Positions 14,688 to 23,961 of a DNA stretch of 64,000 bases are shown here, one piece after another; position 1 is the stretch's first letter; each line of letters begins with the position of its first letter. The position numbers and the translations under genes are program-made. The DNA is from Sphingomonas sp. NBWT7 (lineage in GTDB: Bacteria; Pseudomonadota; Alphaproteobacteria; Sphingomonadales; Sphingomonadaceae): NCBI RefSeq assembly GCF_014217605.1, contig NZ_CP043639.1, forward strand, positions 1,325,501 through 1,389,500. The letters are read 5' to 3'. A model generated the notes under the pieces. That model saw only the letters and a list, made by a program, of their open reading frames with translations. It was not told the DNA's origin and made no database searches.

Positions 14688-17600
14688 GCGTCTGGGCTCC
14701 ATCGATGCCGGTGGTTTCGGAAGTCGGTGCGGTCTCGATCCGCCGCTGGCCGAAGCGGGCGTATAGTGTCGGCAGCACGAACAGCGTCAGCAGCGTGGCC
14801 GAGATCAGCCCGCCGATGACGACCGTCGCCAGCGGCTTCTGGACCTCCGCGCCGGCACCGTGCCCGAGCGCCATCGGCACGAAGCCGAGCGACGCGACGA
14901 GCGCCGTCATCGCCACCGGCCGCAGGCGTGCCAGCGCGCCCTCGCGGGCGGCTGCCGCCCGGTCGAGGCCCCGCGCCAGCAGGTCCTGGATCGCGGACAG
15001 CATCACCAGTCCGTTGAGCACCGCGACGCCGGACAGCGCGATGAAGCCGACAGCCGCCGAGATCGAGAACGGCATACCCCGGAGCAGTAGTGCGAGGATG
15101 CCCCCGACCAGGGCCAGCGGCACGCCGGTGAACACGATCAGCGCGTCGCGGACCGAGCCGAGCGCCCCGTAGAGCAGCAGCATGATGACCGCGAAGCAGA
15201 TCGGCACCACGACCATCAGCCGGTCACGCGCCGACGCCAGGTTCTCGAACTGGCCGCCCCATTCGAGGTATGTGCCCGGCGGCAGCTTCACCCGGGCGGC
15301 GATCGCCGCCTGCGCGTCCGCCACGACGCCTGCGACGTCCCGGCCGCGCACGTTCGCCTGCACGACGACGCGGCGCTTCCCGTTCTCGCGGCTGATCTGG
15401 TTTGGGCCGTCGACGATCTCGATGTTGGCCACGGTGGAGAGCGGCACGAACCCGCCCTCGGCCGTGGGCACGGGCACCTGCGCGATCGCGGTGAGATCGG
15501 AGCGTGCCGACTCCGGCAGGCGGATCACGACCGGGAACCGCCGGTCCCCCTCGAAGATCATGCCGGCCTCGCGACCGCCGATCGCGGCGGCGACCGTGTC
15601 CTGCACGTCGCCTGCGGTCACCCCGACCCGCGACATCGCGGTGCGGTTCGGCCGGATGTCGAGCATCGGCAGGCCCTCGGTCTGCTCGACGCGCACGTCC
15701 GTCGCGCCCTGCGTCCGGCGCAGCACGCCCGCAATCGCCTCGGCGGTCGCGTTCATCTGCGCGAAGTCGTCGCCGAACACCTTAACCGCGACATCGCCGC
15801 GCACGCCTGCGATGAGCTCGTTGAAGCGCATTTGGATGGGCTGGGTGATCTCGTAGTTGTTGCCCGGCAGGGTCGAGAGGCGCTTCTCGAGCCGCTCGAC
15901 GAACTCGGCCTTGCCGAGGTTCGGGTCTGGCCACTGCTCCCTCGGCTTCAGGATCACGAAGGTGTCGGTGATGTTCGCCGGCATCGGATCGGACGCGATC
16001 TCCGACGTGCCGGTCCGCGAGAACGCGAACTGGACCTCCGGCTCTTTGGCGATCGCCTTCTCGACCTGCGCCTGCATCGCCTGGCTCTGGTCGACCGACG
16101 TTCCGGGTATGCGGATCGCCTGGACCAGCACGTTGCCCTCGTCGAGCTGCGGCAGGAACTCCTGACCGAGCGTCGTGAAGGCGACGGCCGACAGCGCGAG
16201 CGCGCCGAGGGCGATGCCGAGCGTGGCGTTCGGGCGGCGCAGCGCGGTGTCGAGGCCCGGCTCGTAGCGCCGGCGGAGCGCCGAGATGATCCGGCCCTCC
16301 TTTTCCTCCACCCGCTTGCTCAGCCAGATCGCGATCGCGGCCGGCACGAAGGTCAGCGACAGGACGAACGCGAAGACCAGCGCGATGATCACCGTCAGCG
16401 CCATCGGCTCGAACATCTTGCCCTCGACGCCCGTGAAGGTGAGCAGCGGCGCGTAGACGAGGATGATGATCGCCTGCCCGTAGACGGACGGGCGGATCAT
16501 CTCGCGGGCGGACGCTGCGACGATGGCGAGCCGCTCCTTGAGCGGCAGCGCATCGCGGCGCCCGTGCTGCGCCTCGGCCAGTCGCCGCAGCGAGTTCTCG
16601 ACGATGATCACGGCGCCGTCGACGATCAGGCCGAAGTCGAGCGCCCCCAGGCTCATCAGGTTGGCGGACACGCCGGCCTGCAGCATGCCGATGCTGGTCA
16701 GCAGCATGGTGATGGGGATAACCATCGCCGCGATCAGCGCCGCGCGGAAGTTGCCCAGCAGCGCGAACAGCACGACGATGACGAGCAGCGCGCCCTCGGC
16801 GAGGTTGCGCGCCACGGTGGCGATGGTCGAGTTGACCAGGTCGGTGCGGTTGAGCACCGGCTTGACCACCACGTCGACGGGCAGCGACGGCCCGATCTCC
16901 TCCAGGCGCTCCGACACGCCGGTGGAGACTGTGCGGCTGTTCTCGCCGATCCGCATGACCGCGGTGCCGACGACCACCTCGCGCCCGTTCTCGGACGCGG
17001 AGCCCATCCGCAGGCCCTGACCGGTCCTGACCTCCGCCACCTGGCTCAGCACGATCGCCACGCCCTCGCGGGTGGCGATCACCGTCCGGGCGAGCTCGTC
17101 GGCCGTGCGCACGCGGCCGTCGGCGCGGACCGACAGTCCCTCGCCGTTGCGGTTTACGACTCCCGCGCCGGCGCTGGTGTTGTTGCGCTCGAGCGCCGTG
17201 GCGAGGTCCTGCAGCGTGATCTTCATCGCGGCCATGCGCTGGACGTCGGGGACGACGAGGTATTCCTTGGTGTAGCCGCCCAGCGAGTCGATGCCGGCGA
17301 GGCCGGCGGTGCCCTTCAGCTGCGGCGCAACGATCCAGTCCTGCACGGTGCGCAGGTAGGTCGCCTTGTCCGCCTCGCTGACCAGGTGGTCGCCCTCGGG
17401 GCTGATGTAGCTGCCGTCCGGCTGGAGCCCGGGCTCGCCGCTCTTGTGGTTGACCTTGTCGAGCTCGCGGTATTCGACGGTCCACATGAAGATGTCGCCG
17501 AGGCCGGTGGCGATCGGGCCCATCTCGGGGTTCACGCCCTCGGGCAGGTCGTCCTCGGCCGTGCGAAGGCGCTCGGACACCTGCTGGCGCGCGAAGTAGA

Positions 17601-17907
17601 TGTCGGTGCCCTCGTCGAAAACGGCGGTGACCTGGGCGAAGCCGTTGCGGCTGAGCGAGCGGGTGTATTCGAGGCCGGGGATACCGGCGAGCGCGGTCTC
17701 GACCGTGAACGCGACCTGCTTCTCGACCTGGTCGGGCGAAAGCGCGGGTGCGACGACGTTGATCTGAACCTGGTTGTTGGTGATATCGGGAACGGCGTCG
17801 ATCGGCAGCCGCTGGAGCGCGATCATGCCGGCGATGGCGGCGATGGCGGTGAGCAGCAGGACGAACCAGCGCCGCTCCACCGAGAAGGTGACGATGCGGG
17901 CGATCAT
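14677..17907 (-). CDS. czcA: heavy-metal RND efflux pump CzcA
   Basis: A 1076-residue HME-RND transporter with twelve expected transmembrane helices and two large periplasmic loops. The proton-relay motif DFGLIVDGAVIIVEN (424-438) is of the CzcA (divalent Zn/Co/Cd) class rather than the CusA class. Typical segments are RLPIDAVPDITNNQVQ near residue 33 and FVPAAIAIWLSKR after the first membrane domain. A periplasmic insertion near 145-185 (YRELDKVNHKSG...) is present as in many sphingomonad CzcA proteins. It forms a tripartite pump with CzcB and CzcC encoded just upstream, 3 bp from czcB. Confidence 0.95.
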   Translation of the reverse strand: MIARIVTFSVERRWFVLLLTAIAAIAGMIALQRLPIDAVPDITNNQVQINVVAPALSPDQVEKQVAFTVETALAGIPGLEYTRSLSRNGFAQVTAVFDEGTDIYFARQQVSERLRTAEDDLPEGVNPEMGPIATGLGDIFMWTVEYRELDKVNHKSGEPGLQPDGSYISPEGDHLVSEADKATYLRTVQDWIVAPQLKGTAGLAGIDSLGGYTKEYLVVPDVQRMAAMKITLQDLATALERNNTSAGAGVVNRNGEGLSVRADGRVRTADELARTVIATREGVAIVLSQVAEVRTGQGLRMGSASENGREVVVGTAVMRIGENSRTVSTGVSERLEEIGPSLPVDVVVKPVLNRTDLVNSTIATVARNLAEGALLVIVVLFALLGNFRAALIAAMVIPITMLLTSIGMLQAGVSANLMSLGALDFGLIVDGAVIIVENSLRRLAEAQHGRRDALPLKERLAIVAASAREMIRPSVYGQAIIILVYAPLLTFTGVEGKMFEPMALTVIIALVFAFVLSLTFVPAAIAIWLSKRVEEKEGRIISALRRRYEPGLDTALRRPNATLGIALGALALSAVAFTTLGQEFLPQLDEGNVLVQAIRIPGTSVDQSQAMQAQVEKAIAKEPEVQFAFSRTGTSEIASDPMPANITDTFVILKPREQWPDPNLGKAEFVERLEKRLSTLPGNNYEITQPIQMRFNELIAGVRGDVAVKVFGDDFAQMNATAEAIAGVLRRTQGATDVRVEQTEGLPMLDIRPNRTAMSRVGVTAGDVQDTVAAAIGGREAGMIFEGDRRFPVVIRLPESARSDLTAIAQVPVPTAEGGFVPLSTVANIEIVDGPNQISRENGKRRVVVQANVRGRDVAGVVADAQAAIAARVKLPPGTYLEWGGQFENLASARDRLMVVVPICFAVIMLLLYGALGSVRDALIVFTGVPLALVGGILALLLRGMPFSISAAVGFIALSGVAVLNGLVMLSAIQDLLARGLDRAAAAREGALARLRPVAMTALVASLGFVPMALGHGAGAEVQKPLATVVIGGLISATLLTLFVLPTLYARFGQRRIETAPTSETTGIDGAQTHGA

Positions 17908-17910
17908 GGG

Positions 17911-19062
17911 TCAGTCCTCGTGCTCGGCTTCGCCCTTTCCGAGCTCGGCCTTGAGGGTGAAGGAGTTGGTGGACGCGATGCGTTCGCCACCGTTGAGACC
18001 GACCGTGACGACGACTTGGCCGCCGTTGCGCCGGCCGAGCGTCACCGGCACGGCCTTGAAGCCGGTGGCGGTGCGCACGAAGACGTGCGGCTTGTCCTCG
18101 ATCATCTGGACGGCCGCCGACGGCACCGCGACGGTCCGGTCGCCGCCTGCCGGCACGATGATCGACGCGTTGATGGTCTCGCCCACGCGCCAGGTGTTGC
18201 CGCCGTTGTCGAGGGTCGCGATGACCGGCACCAGCCGGGTGGTTTCATCAAGGACCGGCGACACGAACGTGACCCGTGCCGCCTGCCGGCGCCCGGGGCC
18301 CGTGACTTCGACCTGGGCGCCGGGCTGCACGCGTCCGGCGTCGGCCGGGAGCAGCGACATGGCCACAGAGACCTTCGATAGGTTGGCGATGCGGAACAGC
18401 TCCGCGTCGGCGGCGACCGTCTGGCCGAGCGTCGCCGACCGGGCGATGACCTGCCCCGAGATGGGCGAGCGCACGGTGACGCGGTTGAGGGCCCCGCCGC
18501 CGCCGCCGGTCGCGGCGAGCTGCTGCTGGGCGAGGCGAAGCGCGATGTTGGCCTCGGTCGCGGCGGTGCGGGCGGCGATCAGGTCCTGCTCGGGCGAGAC
18601 GCGCTCGGCGAACAGGCGCTGCTCGCGGCGGAGGTTCGACTGTGCCAGCGCCGCGCGGGCGCGCGCCGCCTCGATCTCGCCCTTCAGCGATGCGGCCTCG
18701 CGGCTCTCGATCACGGCGAGCACGTCGCCGCGCCCGACGGATTGGCCGAGGTTCCTGGTCAGCGAGACGAGCCGCCCGCCGATCGCGGCGGAGGCGACCT
18801 GCACGCCCTGCGGATCGCCTTCGATGGTGGCGCTCACCTCGATGGCGCCGGCGACGCCCCCCACCGTCGGCCGGACGACCTCTATGCCCGCTTCGGTGAT
18901 CTGCTGCTGGGTGAGCGTGACCACGCCTTCCTCGGTGTGGCCTTCCTCGGCCGCGTGCTCGTTGGCGGTGTTCTCGGCCGGCGCATCTGTGCCGCCGCCA
19001 CAGCCGGCGAGCGCCAGCGCTAGGGTCGCAGGGACAAGCGCCCGCAGGATCGTCTTCTTCAT
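17911..19062 (-). CDS. czcB: CzcB membrane-fusion (periplasmic adaptor) protein
   Basis: A 383-residue adaptor. The N-terminus carries a lipobox (LALAGC), then a short acidic His segment (NEHAAEEGHTEEG) that could bind metal. The barrel-sandwich hybrid (GGRLVSLTRNLGQSVGRGDV), an alpha hairpin (ALAQSNLRREQRLFAERVS) and the beta-barrel region follow in normal order, including RSPISGQVIARSATLGQTV. It joins CzcA in the inner membrane to CzcC in the outer membrane. The start overlaps the czcC stop by 4 bp. Confidence 0.94.
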   Translation of the reverse strand: MKKTILRALVPATLALALAGCGGGTDAPAENTANEHAAEEGHTEEGVVTLTQQQITEAGIEVVRPTVGGVAGAIEVSATIEGDPQGVQVASAAIGGRLVSLTRNLGQSVGRGDVLAVIESREAASLKGEIEAARARAALAQSNLRREQRLFAERVSPEQDLIAARTAATEANIALRLAQQQLAATGGGGGALNRVTVRSPISGQVIARSATLGQTVAADAELFRIANLSKVSVAMSLLPADAGRVQPGAQVEVTGPGRRQAARVTFVSPVLDETTRLVPVIATLDNGGNTWRVGETINASIIVPAGGDRTVAVPSAAVQMIEDKPHVFVRTATGFKAVPVTLGRRNGGQVVVTVGLNGGERIASTNSFTLKAELGKGEAEHED

Positions 19063-20324
19063 GGCTGGACTTCCGTGTCTAGGGGCGCGCGGGCGGTGAG
19101 CCGCTCCAGGCGCGCCTGTGCGTCGTGGTATGCGGCGAGCGCGTCGATCGCGACGGCGCGGGTCTGGGCGAGCGTGCGCTCGGCCTCGAGCAGGTCGAGC
19201 TGCCCGAACTTGCCCTCGCGGTAGCCGATCCGGGCGATGCGCGCGGCCTCCTGCGCCGCGGCGAGGGCAGGCCCCGTCGCCGTGCGCGCGTTCGCCTCCG
19301 CGTTGGCGAGGTCTGTCTCGGCGTCGGCGATCGCCTGCTGCACGTCCAGCAGGGCGACGCGTCGCAGCGCCTCGGCCTGGTCCTTCTGGGCCCGGGCGAC
19401 ATCGATGCCCGCGCGGCCGTTGTTGAACAGCGGGATCGGCAGGCTGACGCCGAACACCGCCGCGATGTCGTTGGTCGCCTCCAGCCGGCGTGCGCCCGCG
19501 CTGAGCGTCAGGTCGGGGATCCGCTGACTGCGCGCGAGCCGCACCTGAGCGTTGGCGGTCGCGACCTCGGCCTCGGCCATGGCGAGCGCGAGCGTTCCCT
19601 CCGGGCTGGCGGCGAGCCTCGGGCCGACGTCGGCCATGACCCGGTCGAACCAGCCGAGGTCGAGGGCGCTGGGATCGCGCCCGACGAGACGGGCGAGGTT
19701 GCCCCGCGCAAGCGTCACGGCCCGCTCGGCCTGCGCCAGCGCCGTGTCCGCGTTGATGCGGGCGACCTCGGCGCGCTGCTCCTCAAGCGGCGACGCGCGG
19801 CCGGCGCGCACCCGCACGTTGGCGGCCCGCAGGCCCTCGTCGGCGATGCGGCGCTGGTCGCCCGCGACCAGCACGCGGCGTTCCGCAGCGGCCGCCGCGT
19901 TGTAGGCCTGGATCACGCGGAGCCGCAGGTCTGCGCGTGCCACCGTCACGGCCAGCCGCGCGCGTGCGGTCTGCGTGTCGGCCACGGCGATCCGCGCGGA
20001 ACGCTTGCCGCCCAGCTCCAGCGGCAGGGACATGCCGACGGTCGTCTCGGCGCCACGGATGCCGCTGTAGGCGCCCGTGCCGACGATGTTCTCGACCTCG
20101 ACGTTGACCGACGGGTTGGGCCTCAGCCCGGCGGAGCGGCGCTGCGCCTCGGCGGCCCTGACCCCGGCGTCGGCCGCGCCGATGCCGGGCGCGTTCGCGC
20201 CGGCTAGTTCGAGCGCCTGTTCGAGCGTGAGCCCGTCCTGCGCGGTGGCCGGCGGACTGGTCTGCGCCTGCGCGGACGATGCGCAGACGGATGCGGCCAG
20301 CGTGGCCGCGATGATGCGATGCAT
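19059..20324 (-). CDS. czcC: CzcC outer-membrane efflux protein (TolC family)
   Basis: A 421-residue TolC-like protein with a signal peptide (MHRIIAATLAASVCASSAQA) and two tandem OEP repeats, visible as related helices (LTLEQALELAGANAPGIGAA; later LALAMAEAEVATANAQVRLA). The segment SAGLRPNPSVNVEVEN is typical of the CzcC/CusC group. The ATG at 20324 has AGGAG 7 bp upstream, so the longer reading to 20375 is not preferred. It is the first of the three pump genes and follows the CzcI-like gene after 52 bp. Confidence 0.94.
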   Translation of the reverse strand: MHRIIAATLAASVCASSAQAQTSPPATAQDGLTLEQALELAGANAPGIGAADAGVRAAEAQRRSAGLRPNPSVNVEVENIVGTGAYSGIRGAETTVGMSLPLELGGKRSARIAVADTQTARARLAVTVARADLRLRVIQAYNAAAAAERRVLVAGDQRRIADEGLRAANVRVRAGRASPLEEQRAEVARINADTALAQAERAVTLARGNLARLVGRDPSALDLGWFDRVMADVGPRLAASPEGTLALAMAEAEVATANAQVRLARSQRIPDLTLSAGARRLEATNDIAAVFGVSLPIPLFNNGRAGIDVARAQKDQAEALRRVALLDVQQAIADAETDLANAEANARTATGPALAAAQEAARIARIGYREGKFGQLDLLEAERTLAQTRAVAIDALAAYHDAQARLERLTARAPLDTEVQP

Positions 20325-20376
20325 GGATTGCTCCTGACATGGGGACGGACCGCCGTTGCCGGCGGCGCGGCGCACG

Positions 20377-20724
20377 TCAGGCGATCGGCGGTCTCAGTGC
20401 GGAATCGACCTGGACCATGGTGAGTTCGGCGCTCTCGCCGGTCATGTGTTCGCGGGTGCTCGTCGGCGGGGCGGCGTGCGCGACCCGTTCGAGGGGCGCC
20501 GCGACGTGGTGGCCGTGGCAGCCACCGTGGTGGTGGGGATACCCCTTCTCGGAATCGGCAGGGACCTGGTCGGCGTCGCCGTCGACGTGACCGGCGACTC
20601 CTGAGGCCTCGACGCCGGGGATGCACATCTGTTCGTTCGCGTGCGCGGTCACGCTTAGCCCCATGGAGGCAAGGAGCGCGAGGCCCATCAGGAAGCGCAG
20701 CATGCGTGACACGATGGACCGCAT
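20377..20724 (-). CDS. small exported His/Cys protein, CzcI-like
   Basis: A 115-residue protein with a signal peptide (RFLMGLALLASMGLSVTAHA) and a mature part rich in His and Cys (EQMCIPG, GYPHHHGGCHGHH). It sits directly upstream of czcC, where CzcI-like regulators or metal-binding proteins are usual in czc operons. Its layout resembles the exported protein at 2511-2861. The function is inferred only from position and composition. Start choice between 20724 and 20703 is uncertain because no clear ribosome-binding site is seen. Confidence 0.65.
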   Translation of the reverse strand: MRSIVSRMLRFLMGLALLASMGLSVTAHANEQMCIPGVEASGVAGHVDGDADQVPADSEKGYPHHHGGCHGHHVAAPLERVAHAAPPTSTREHMTGESAELTMVQVDSALRPPIA

Positions 20725-20759
20725 AGCACCGTCGGACGGACGTGTCAGCGGCGGAGCGA

Positions 20760-21125
20760 TCACGGCTTTGGCTCCGCATCGATCGCGGCACGCAGGTCTG
20801 CGGGGATCGGCATGGGCTGGAAGGCGCTGACGTTGGAACGCCCCGTGTTGCCGACGGGTATCCGCCCGGTCAGCGAGCCGATCGGCGCGAGTGCAAGCCG
20901 CAGTGTCTGCCCGGCGATTTCGCGCAGGTCGCCCAATCGGATTGCATATCCGAGCATGGCCCAGTGCACGCGCAGATGCAGGGGAAGATTAGGCTGTGAC
21001 AGTATGTGGGCGCGCTCGAGCGCCCACCACGCGGCGCCGGTGTCCCCGATGGCAGCTGAAGCGTCGTGTCGCTCCAGTTCCTGCCCGATGAGTTCGCGAA
21101 GTGTCGCCCAGGTGCGGTCCGGCAT
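20760..21125 (-). CDS. DUF3703 protein
   Basis: A 121-residue soluble protein of the DUF3703 family: AAWWALERAHILSQPNLPLH and VHWAMLGYAIRLGDLREIAG are the conserved helices. The central His and Trp residues are typical. The role is unknown, but the family recurs next to small CDF transporters and MerR regulators in heavy-metal islands, as here. It overlaps the upstream CDF stop by one base (TGATG). The C-terminus ends GNTGRSNVSAFQPMPIP, also a conserved feature. Confidence 0.85.
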   Translation of the reverse strand: MPDRTWATLRELIGQELERHDASAAIGDTGAAWWALERAHILSQPNLPLHLRVHWAMLGYAIRLGDLREIAGQTLRLALAPIGSLTGRIPVGNTGRSNVSAFQPMPIPADLRAAIDAEPKP

Positions 21126-21778
21126 CACGCTGCTCCCCTCTGTAGGACATGATCCCGGCGGCCGCCGCTCAGCTCGGAGCGCGCCTGCCGGATGATCTGG
21201 ATGCCGCCGGTGATGCCCAGCGCGGCCATGATCCCGGCGACGATGAGGTCGGGCCAGGCGGTGCCGGTTCCGAACACGCCGGCTGCGGCGAGCACGACCG
21301 CGACGTTGCCGATTGCGTCGTTGCGTGAGCAGATCCAGACCGAGCGCATGTTCGCGTCGCCCGTGCGGTAGCGGTAGAGCATCAGCGCGACGGCGGCGTT
21401 GGCGACGAGCGCCGCGACCCCCACGACGCCCATGACCTCGGCCTCGGGAGTGCCGCCGTGCCAGACCGCCCACGCTGTCGTGGCAAGCACGTACATGCCG
21501 AGCAGCGCCAGCGTGCCGCCCTTCAGCAGGGCCGCCCGGGCCCGCCAGGCCAGCGCCATGCCCGCGACGCCGAGGCTGATCGCGTAATTCGCGGCGTCCC
21601 CTAGGAAGTCGAGCGCGTCCGCTTGCAGCGCCTTCGAGCCGCCCGCGACGCCCGCCGCCATCTCGGCGACGAACATGGTCGCGTTCACGGCGAGGGCGAT
21701 CCACAGCGCGCGGCGCCAGGAAGGGCTGTTGTTGGGGTCGGGATTCCCCGACGCGCAGCTGCTGCAGGCCATTTCCAC
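21125..21778 (-). CDS. short CDF-like cation transporter
   Basis: A 217-residue membrane protein, about two thirds of a normal CDF transporter. It starts with a Cys motif (MACSSCASG), has a CDF-like metal-site helix (LQADALDFLGDAANYAISL) and a second one (SRNDAIGNVAVVLAAAG). It lacks the C-terminal cytoplasmic domain. Such short forms are common beside CadR/MerR-type regulators in sphingomonads. It is the first gene downstream of the MerR-type promoter at 21803-21833, so it is likely the primary metal-induced exporter of the czc operon. Substrate (Zn, Cd, Pb or Co) cannot be told from the sequence. Confidence 0.82.
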   Translation of the reverse strand: MEMACSSCASGNPDPNNSPSWRRALWIALAVNATMFVAEMAAGVAGGSKALQADALDFLGDAANYAISLGVAGMALAWRARAALLKGGTLALLGMYVLATTAWAVWHGGTPEAEVMGVVGVAALVANAAVALMLYRYRTGDANMRSVWICSRNDAIGNVAVVLAAAGVFGTGTAWPDLIVAGIMAALGITGGIQIIRQARSELSGGRRDHVLQRGAA

Positions 21779-21802
21779 CTCGTGCGACTCGACGTGGATG
21801 GG

Positions 21803-21833
21803 TATATGGACCCTGTAGCAACTAGAGACTCAA
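21803..21833 (-). promoter_or_regulatory. MerR/CadR-type promoter with 19-bp spacer
   Basis: On the minus strand a -35 TTGAGT (21828-21833) and a -10 CATATA (21803-21808) are 19 bp apart. Between them lies the dyad CTCTAG...TACAGGG, which resembles the CadR/PbrR operator. It reads into the short CDF gene and the rest of the czc operon and sits 10 bp from the GTG start of the divergent merR. Confidence 0.85.
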
Positions 21834-21842
21834 GGGGTTTTA

Positions 21843-22262
21843 GTGGCCGACCTGACGATCGGACGACTGGCGGCCGCGACCGGCGTGAAGGTGGAGACGA
21901 TCCGCTATTACGAGCGGGCGGGCCTGATCGCGCCGCCAGCCAGGACGGGCGGCAACTACCGGTCCTATTCGACAGGCGATCTCGACAGGCTGCGCTTCAT
22001 CCGGAAGACACGCGACCTGGGCTTCACGCTCGAGGAGATCAGGGCGATGCTGGACCTCGCCCGTCAGCGCGATCGGTCGTGTGACACGATCGACGCGATC
22101 GCGTCGAAGCACCTGGCCGACGTGGACCGCAAGATCGCCGATCTGCGCGGTCTGCGCCGCGAGCTCTCAGCCATCATCTCGAACTGCGCGGGCGGCACGG
22201 TCGGCGACTGCCGCATCCTGGAGGCGTTCGGCGACGACGCGAAAAGCGGGGATACCAAATGA
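21843..22262 (+). CDS. MerR-family regulator, CadR/PbrR-like
   Basis: A 139-residue MerR protein with a GTG start. The winged helix is LTIGRLAAATGVKVETIRYY, then RLRFIRKTRDLGFTLEEI and a coiled coil (82-112). Metal ligands C80 (RSCDTIDAI), C115 and C123 (NCAGGTVGDC) are all present. This three-Cys pattern is that of divalent-ion sensors (Cd, Pb, Zn, Hg). It is divergent from the czc operon and faces its MerR-type promoter. Its stop codon overlaps the next gene by 4 bp. Confidence 0.92.
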   Translation: MADLTIGRLAAATGVKVETIRYYERAGLIAPPARTGGNYRSYSTGDLDRLRFIRKTRDLGFTLEEIRAMLDLARQRDRSCDTIDAIASKHLADVDRKIADLRGLRRELSAIISNCAGGTVGDCRILEAFGDDAKSGDTK

Positions 22263-23074
22263 GTTCGGGGCTGGAACTGAAGGATGCGTCAGCCCCGCCT
22301 TCGCTCGACGGGCTCGAGCGCGAGGAGCGCGTCGAGGCCATGGTGGAGTGGTTCCTCGACAACTTCGAGGATCCGGCCGAGCATACCCCGCACGAAAGCG
22401 CAGAGGGTGGGTATCAATACATCTGGGGCGGACCATACGACGCGCTGGACCAGATCAGCTCGACCTTCCCGGAGGCCGAGCAGGACGAGATCGAGGAGGC
22501 GGTCGACGAGGTCCAATCGGACGGCATCTATGACTGGGCCCCGTCGGACGGCCGCATCCAGCCCGACGATTACGACGAACCGGATGAGGGGCTGGAGTTG
22601 GGCGGAGGTCCGGCATCCGCCTCGCTGAGCGATCAGCTGGAGGCGCTCGGCGGACAGCTCGACCGCATCGAGGGCCATGTCGCGGCGCTGCTCAAGCTGC
22701 GCGACGATGATGAGACCGGCGCGGCCGGGATCGGCCACAATCGGCCGCCCGAGGATTTGGACGGCGTGATCGACCTGGCAGCGGTCCAGGAAAGCATCGA
22801 GGAGGTCCGGACGGAGCTGGCGAAGCCCGACCGCGAGAACGACGCCGATGCCGAGAAGCTGGCGCTGGCCGAGACGCGCTTCCGCCGATTCCTGTCGTGG
22901 GTGAGGCAGCAGGTCGCGGAAGCGCCCGGCAATCTCGTCAAGGGGGCCGTGGCAGCTGCGGGCGGGCTGATGTTCAATTACGCCGTGCAGCATCAGCAGG
23001 ATCTGATCAGGGCACTCGAACCCGCCGTCGCGACGGTTGGCTCATGGATGATGGCGGTGCAGGCCTGGTTCTGA
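22259..23074 (+). CDS. acidic protein of unknown function, coupled to merR
   Basis: A 271-residue protein not assigned to a family. The N-terminal 110 residues are strongly acidic, with a helical pattern (VEAMVEWFLDNFEDPAEHTP) and GGYQYIWGGPYDALDQI, which looks like a compact domain. The middle holds GIGHNRPPEDLD, a motif I have seen in other alphaproteobacterial proteins of unknown role, and coiled-coil-like helices (160-205). The C-terminus has hydrophobic stretches (GAVAAAGGLMFNYAV) that could be a membrane or amphipathic helix. The start overlaps the merR stop by 4 bp, and a terminator follows at 23178. Metal control is possible but unproven. Confidence 0.75.
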   Translation: MSSGLELKDASAPPSLDGLEREERVEAMVEWFLDNFEDPAEHTPHESAEGGYQYIWGGPYDALDQISSTFPEAEQDEIEEAVDEVQSDGIYDWAPSDGRIQPDDYDEPDEGLELGGGPASASLSDQLEALGGQLDRIEGHVAALLKLRDDDETGAAGIGHNRPPEDLDGVIDLAAVQESIEEVRTELAKPDRENDADAEKLALAETRFRRFLSWVRQQVAEAPGNLVKGAVAAAGGLMFNYAVQHQQDLIRALEPAVATVGSWMMAVQAWF

Positions 23075-23177
23075 CCTGACGGCGGGTCGACCGGCGGCCG
23101 GCACGCCGCCGGTCGCCCGGCCAGGCGACGTCAGGACCTTCCACAAGCCCGTCAGTCAGGTGGATGCTCCCGGTCCG

Positions 23178-23212
23178 CCCGAATATATTCCAGCTATATT
23201 CGGGATCTTTTT
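23178..23212 (+). terminator. Rho-independent terminator
   Basis: A perfect 10-bp stem (arms 23178-23187 and 23195-23204, CCCGAATATA and its complement) with a 7-base loop is followed by ATC and five Ts (23208-23212). It ends the plus-strand merR unit, 104 bp after its last stop, and lies just before the arsH stop on the other strand. Confidence 0.85.
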
Positions 23213-23214
23213 GG

Positions 23215-23961
23215 TCAGCTGCTCGAGATCGCGATGGCGGAATGGTCGGGCACCTCCGTCGTGACGCGTCCAGCCGCCTTCCTCTCCGAATAACGGTCGA
23301 CCAGCTGTTCCGAGTGCGGTCGCATCAGCACCGTGAAGCGCACCAGCTCCTCCATCACGTCGACGATGCGGTCGTAATAGCTGGAGGGACGCATCCGGCC
23401 GGTCTCGTCGAACTCCTTGTAGGCCATCGCGACCGACGACTGGTTGGGAATGGTGAACATCCGCATCCAGCGGCCGAGCAGACGCAACGTGTTGACCGCG
23501 TTGAACGACTGCGACCCGCCGGAGACCTGCATGACCGCGAGCGTGCGTCCCTGCGTCGGCCGCATCCCCTTCATCTCGAGCGGCAGGTGGTCGATCTGCG
23601 CCTTCATGATGCCGGTGATCTGGCCATGCCGCTCCGGGCTGCACCAGACCATCCCTTCCGACCACAGCGCGTGCTCGCGAAGTTCGTGGACGGCGGGATG
23701 GTCGTCGCCCGCGATCTGATCCGGCAGCGGCAGGTCGGACGGGTCGAAGATACGCGTCTCGGCACCGAACAGCTCGAGGAGGCGCGCCGCCTCCTCGGTG
23801 GCCAAGCGGGAGAAGGACCGCTGGCGCAGCGATCCGTATAGCAGCAGGATGCGCGGCGGCGGTTGGTCGTCGCCGAGGCCGACTGCGGGCCGCGGCAGGA
23901 CAAACGATGGGTCCAGCGCCGGCAGCACGTCGACGTCGTGGACCTGGCGCAGGCGGCTCAT
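23215..23961 (-). CDS. arsH: ArsH, NADPH-dependent FMN reductase (organoarsenical resistance)
   Basis: A 248-residue ArsH flavoprotein. The flavodoxin-like FMN site is in [20 protein letters not shown], and the conserved [20 protein letters not shown] follows in the middle. The C-terminus has the ArsH-specific [20 protein letters not shown]. ArsH oxidises trivalent organoarsenicals and can also reduce quinones. The ATG at 23961 overlaps the arsN2 stop by 4 bp; a longer N-terminal extension (to 24000) is unlikely. It is the last gene of the ars operon. Confidence 0.95.
   Translation of the reverse strand: MSRLRQVHDVDVLPALDPSFVLPRPAVGLGDDQPPPRILLLYGSLRQRSFSRLATEEAARLLELFGAETRIFDPSDLPLPDQIAGDDHPAVHELREHALWSEGMVWCSPERHGQITGIMKAQIDHLPLEMKGMRPTQGRTLAVMQVSGGSQSFNAVNTLRLLGRWMRMFTIPNQSSVAMAYKEFDETGRMRPSSYYDRIVDVMEELVRFTVLMRPHSEQLVDRYSERKAAGRVTTEVPDHSAIAISSS

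Noticed and set aside
15832..18381. 849-codon open frame on the plus strand
   Set aside because: Antisense of czcA/czcB; His/Arg/Asp-rich composition typical of a GC-rich shadow frame, no family features.
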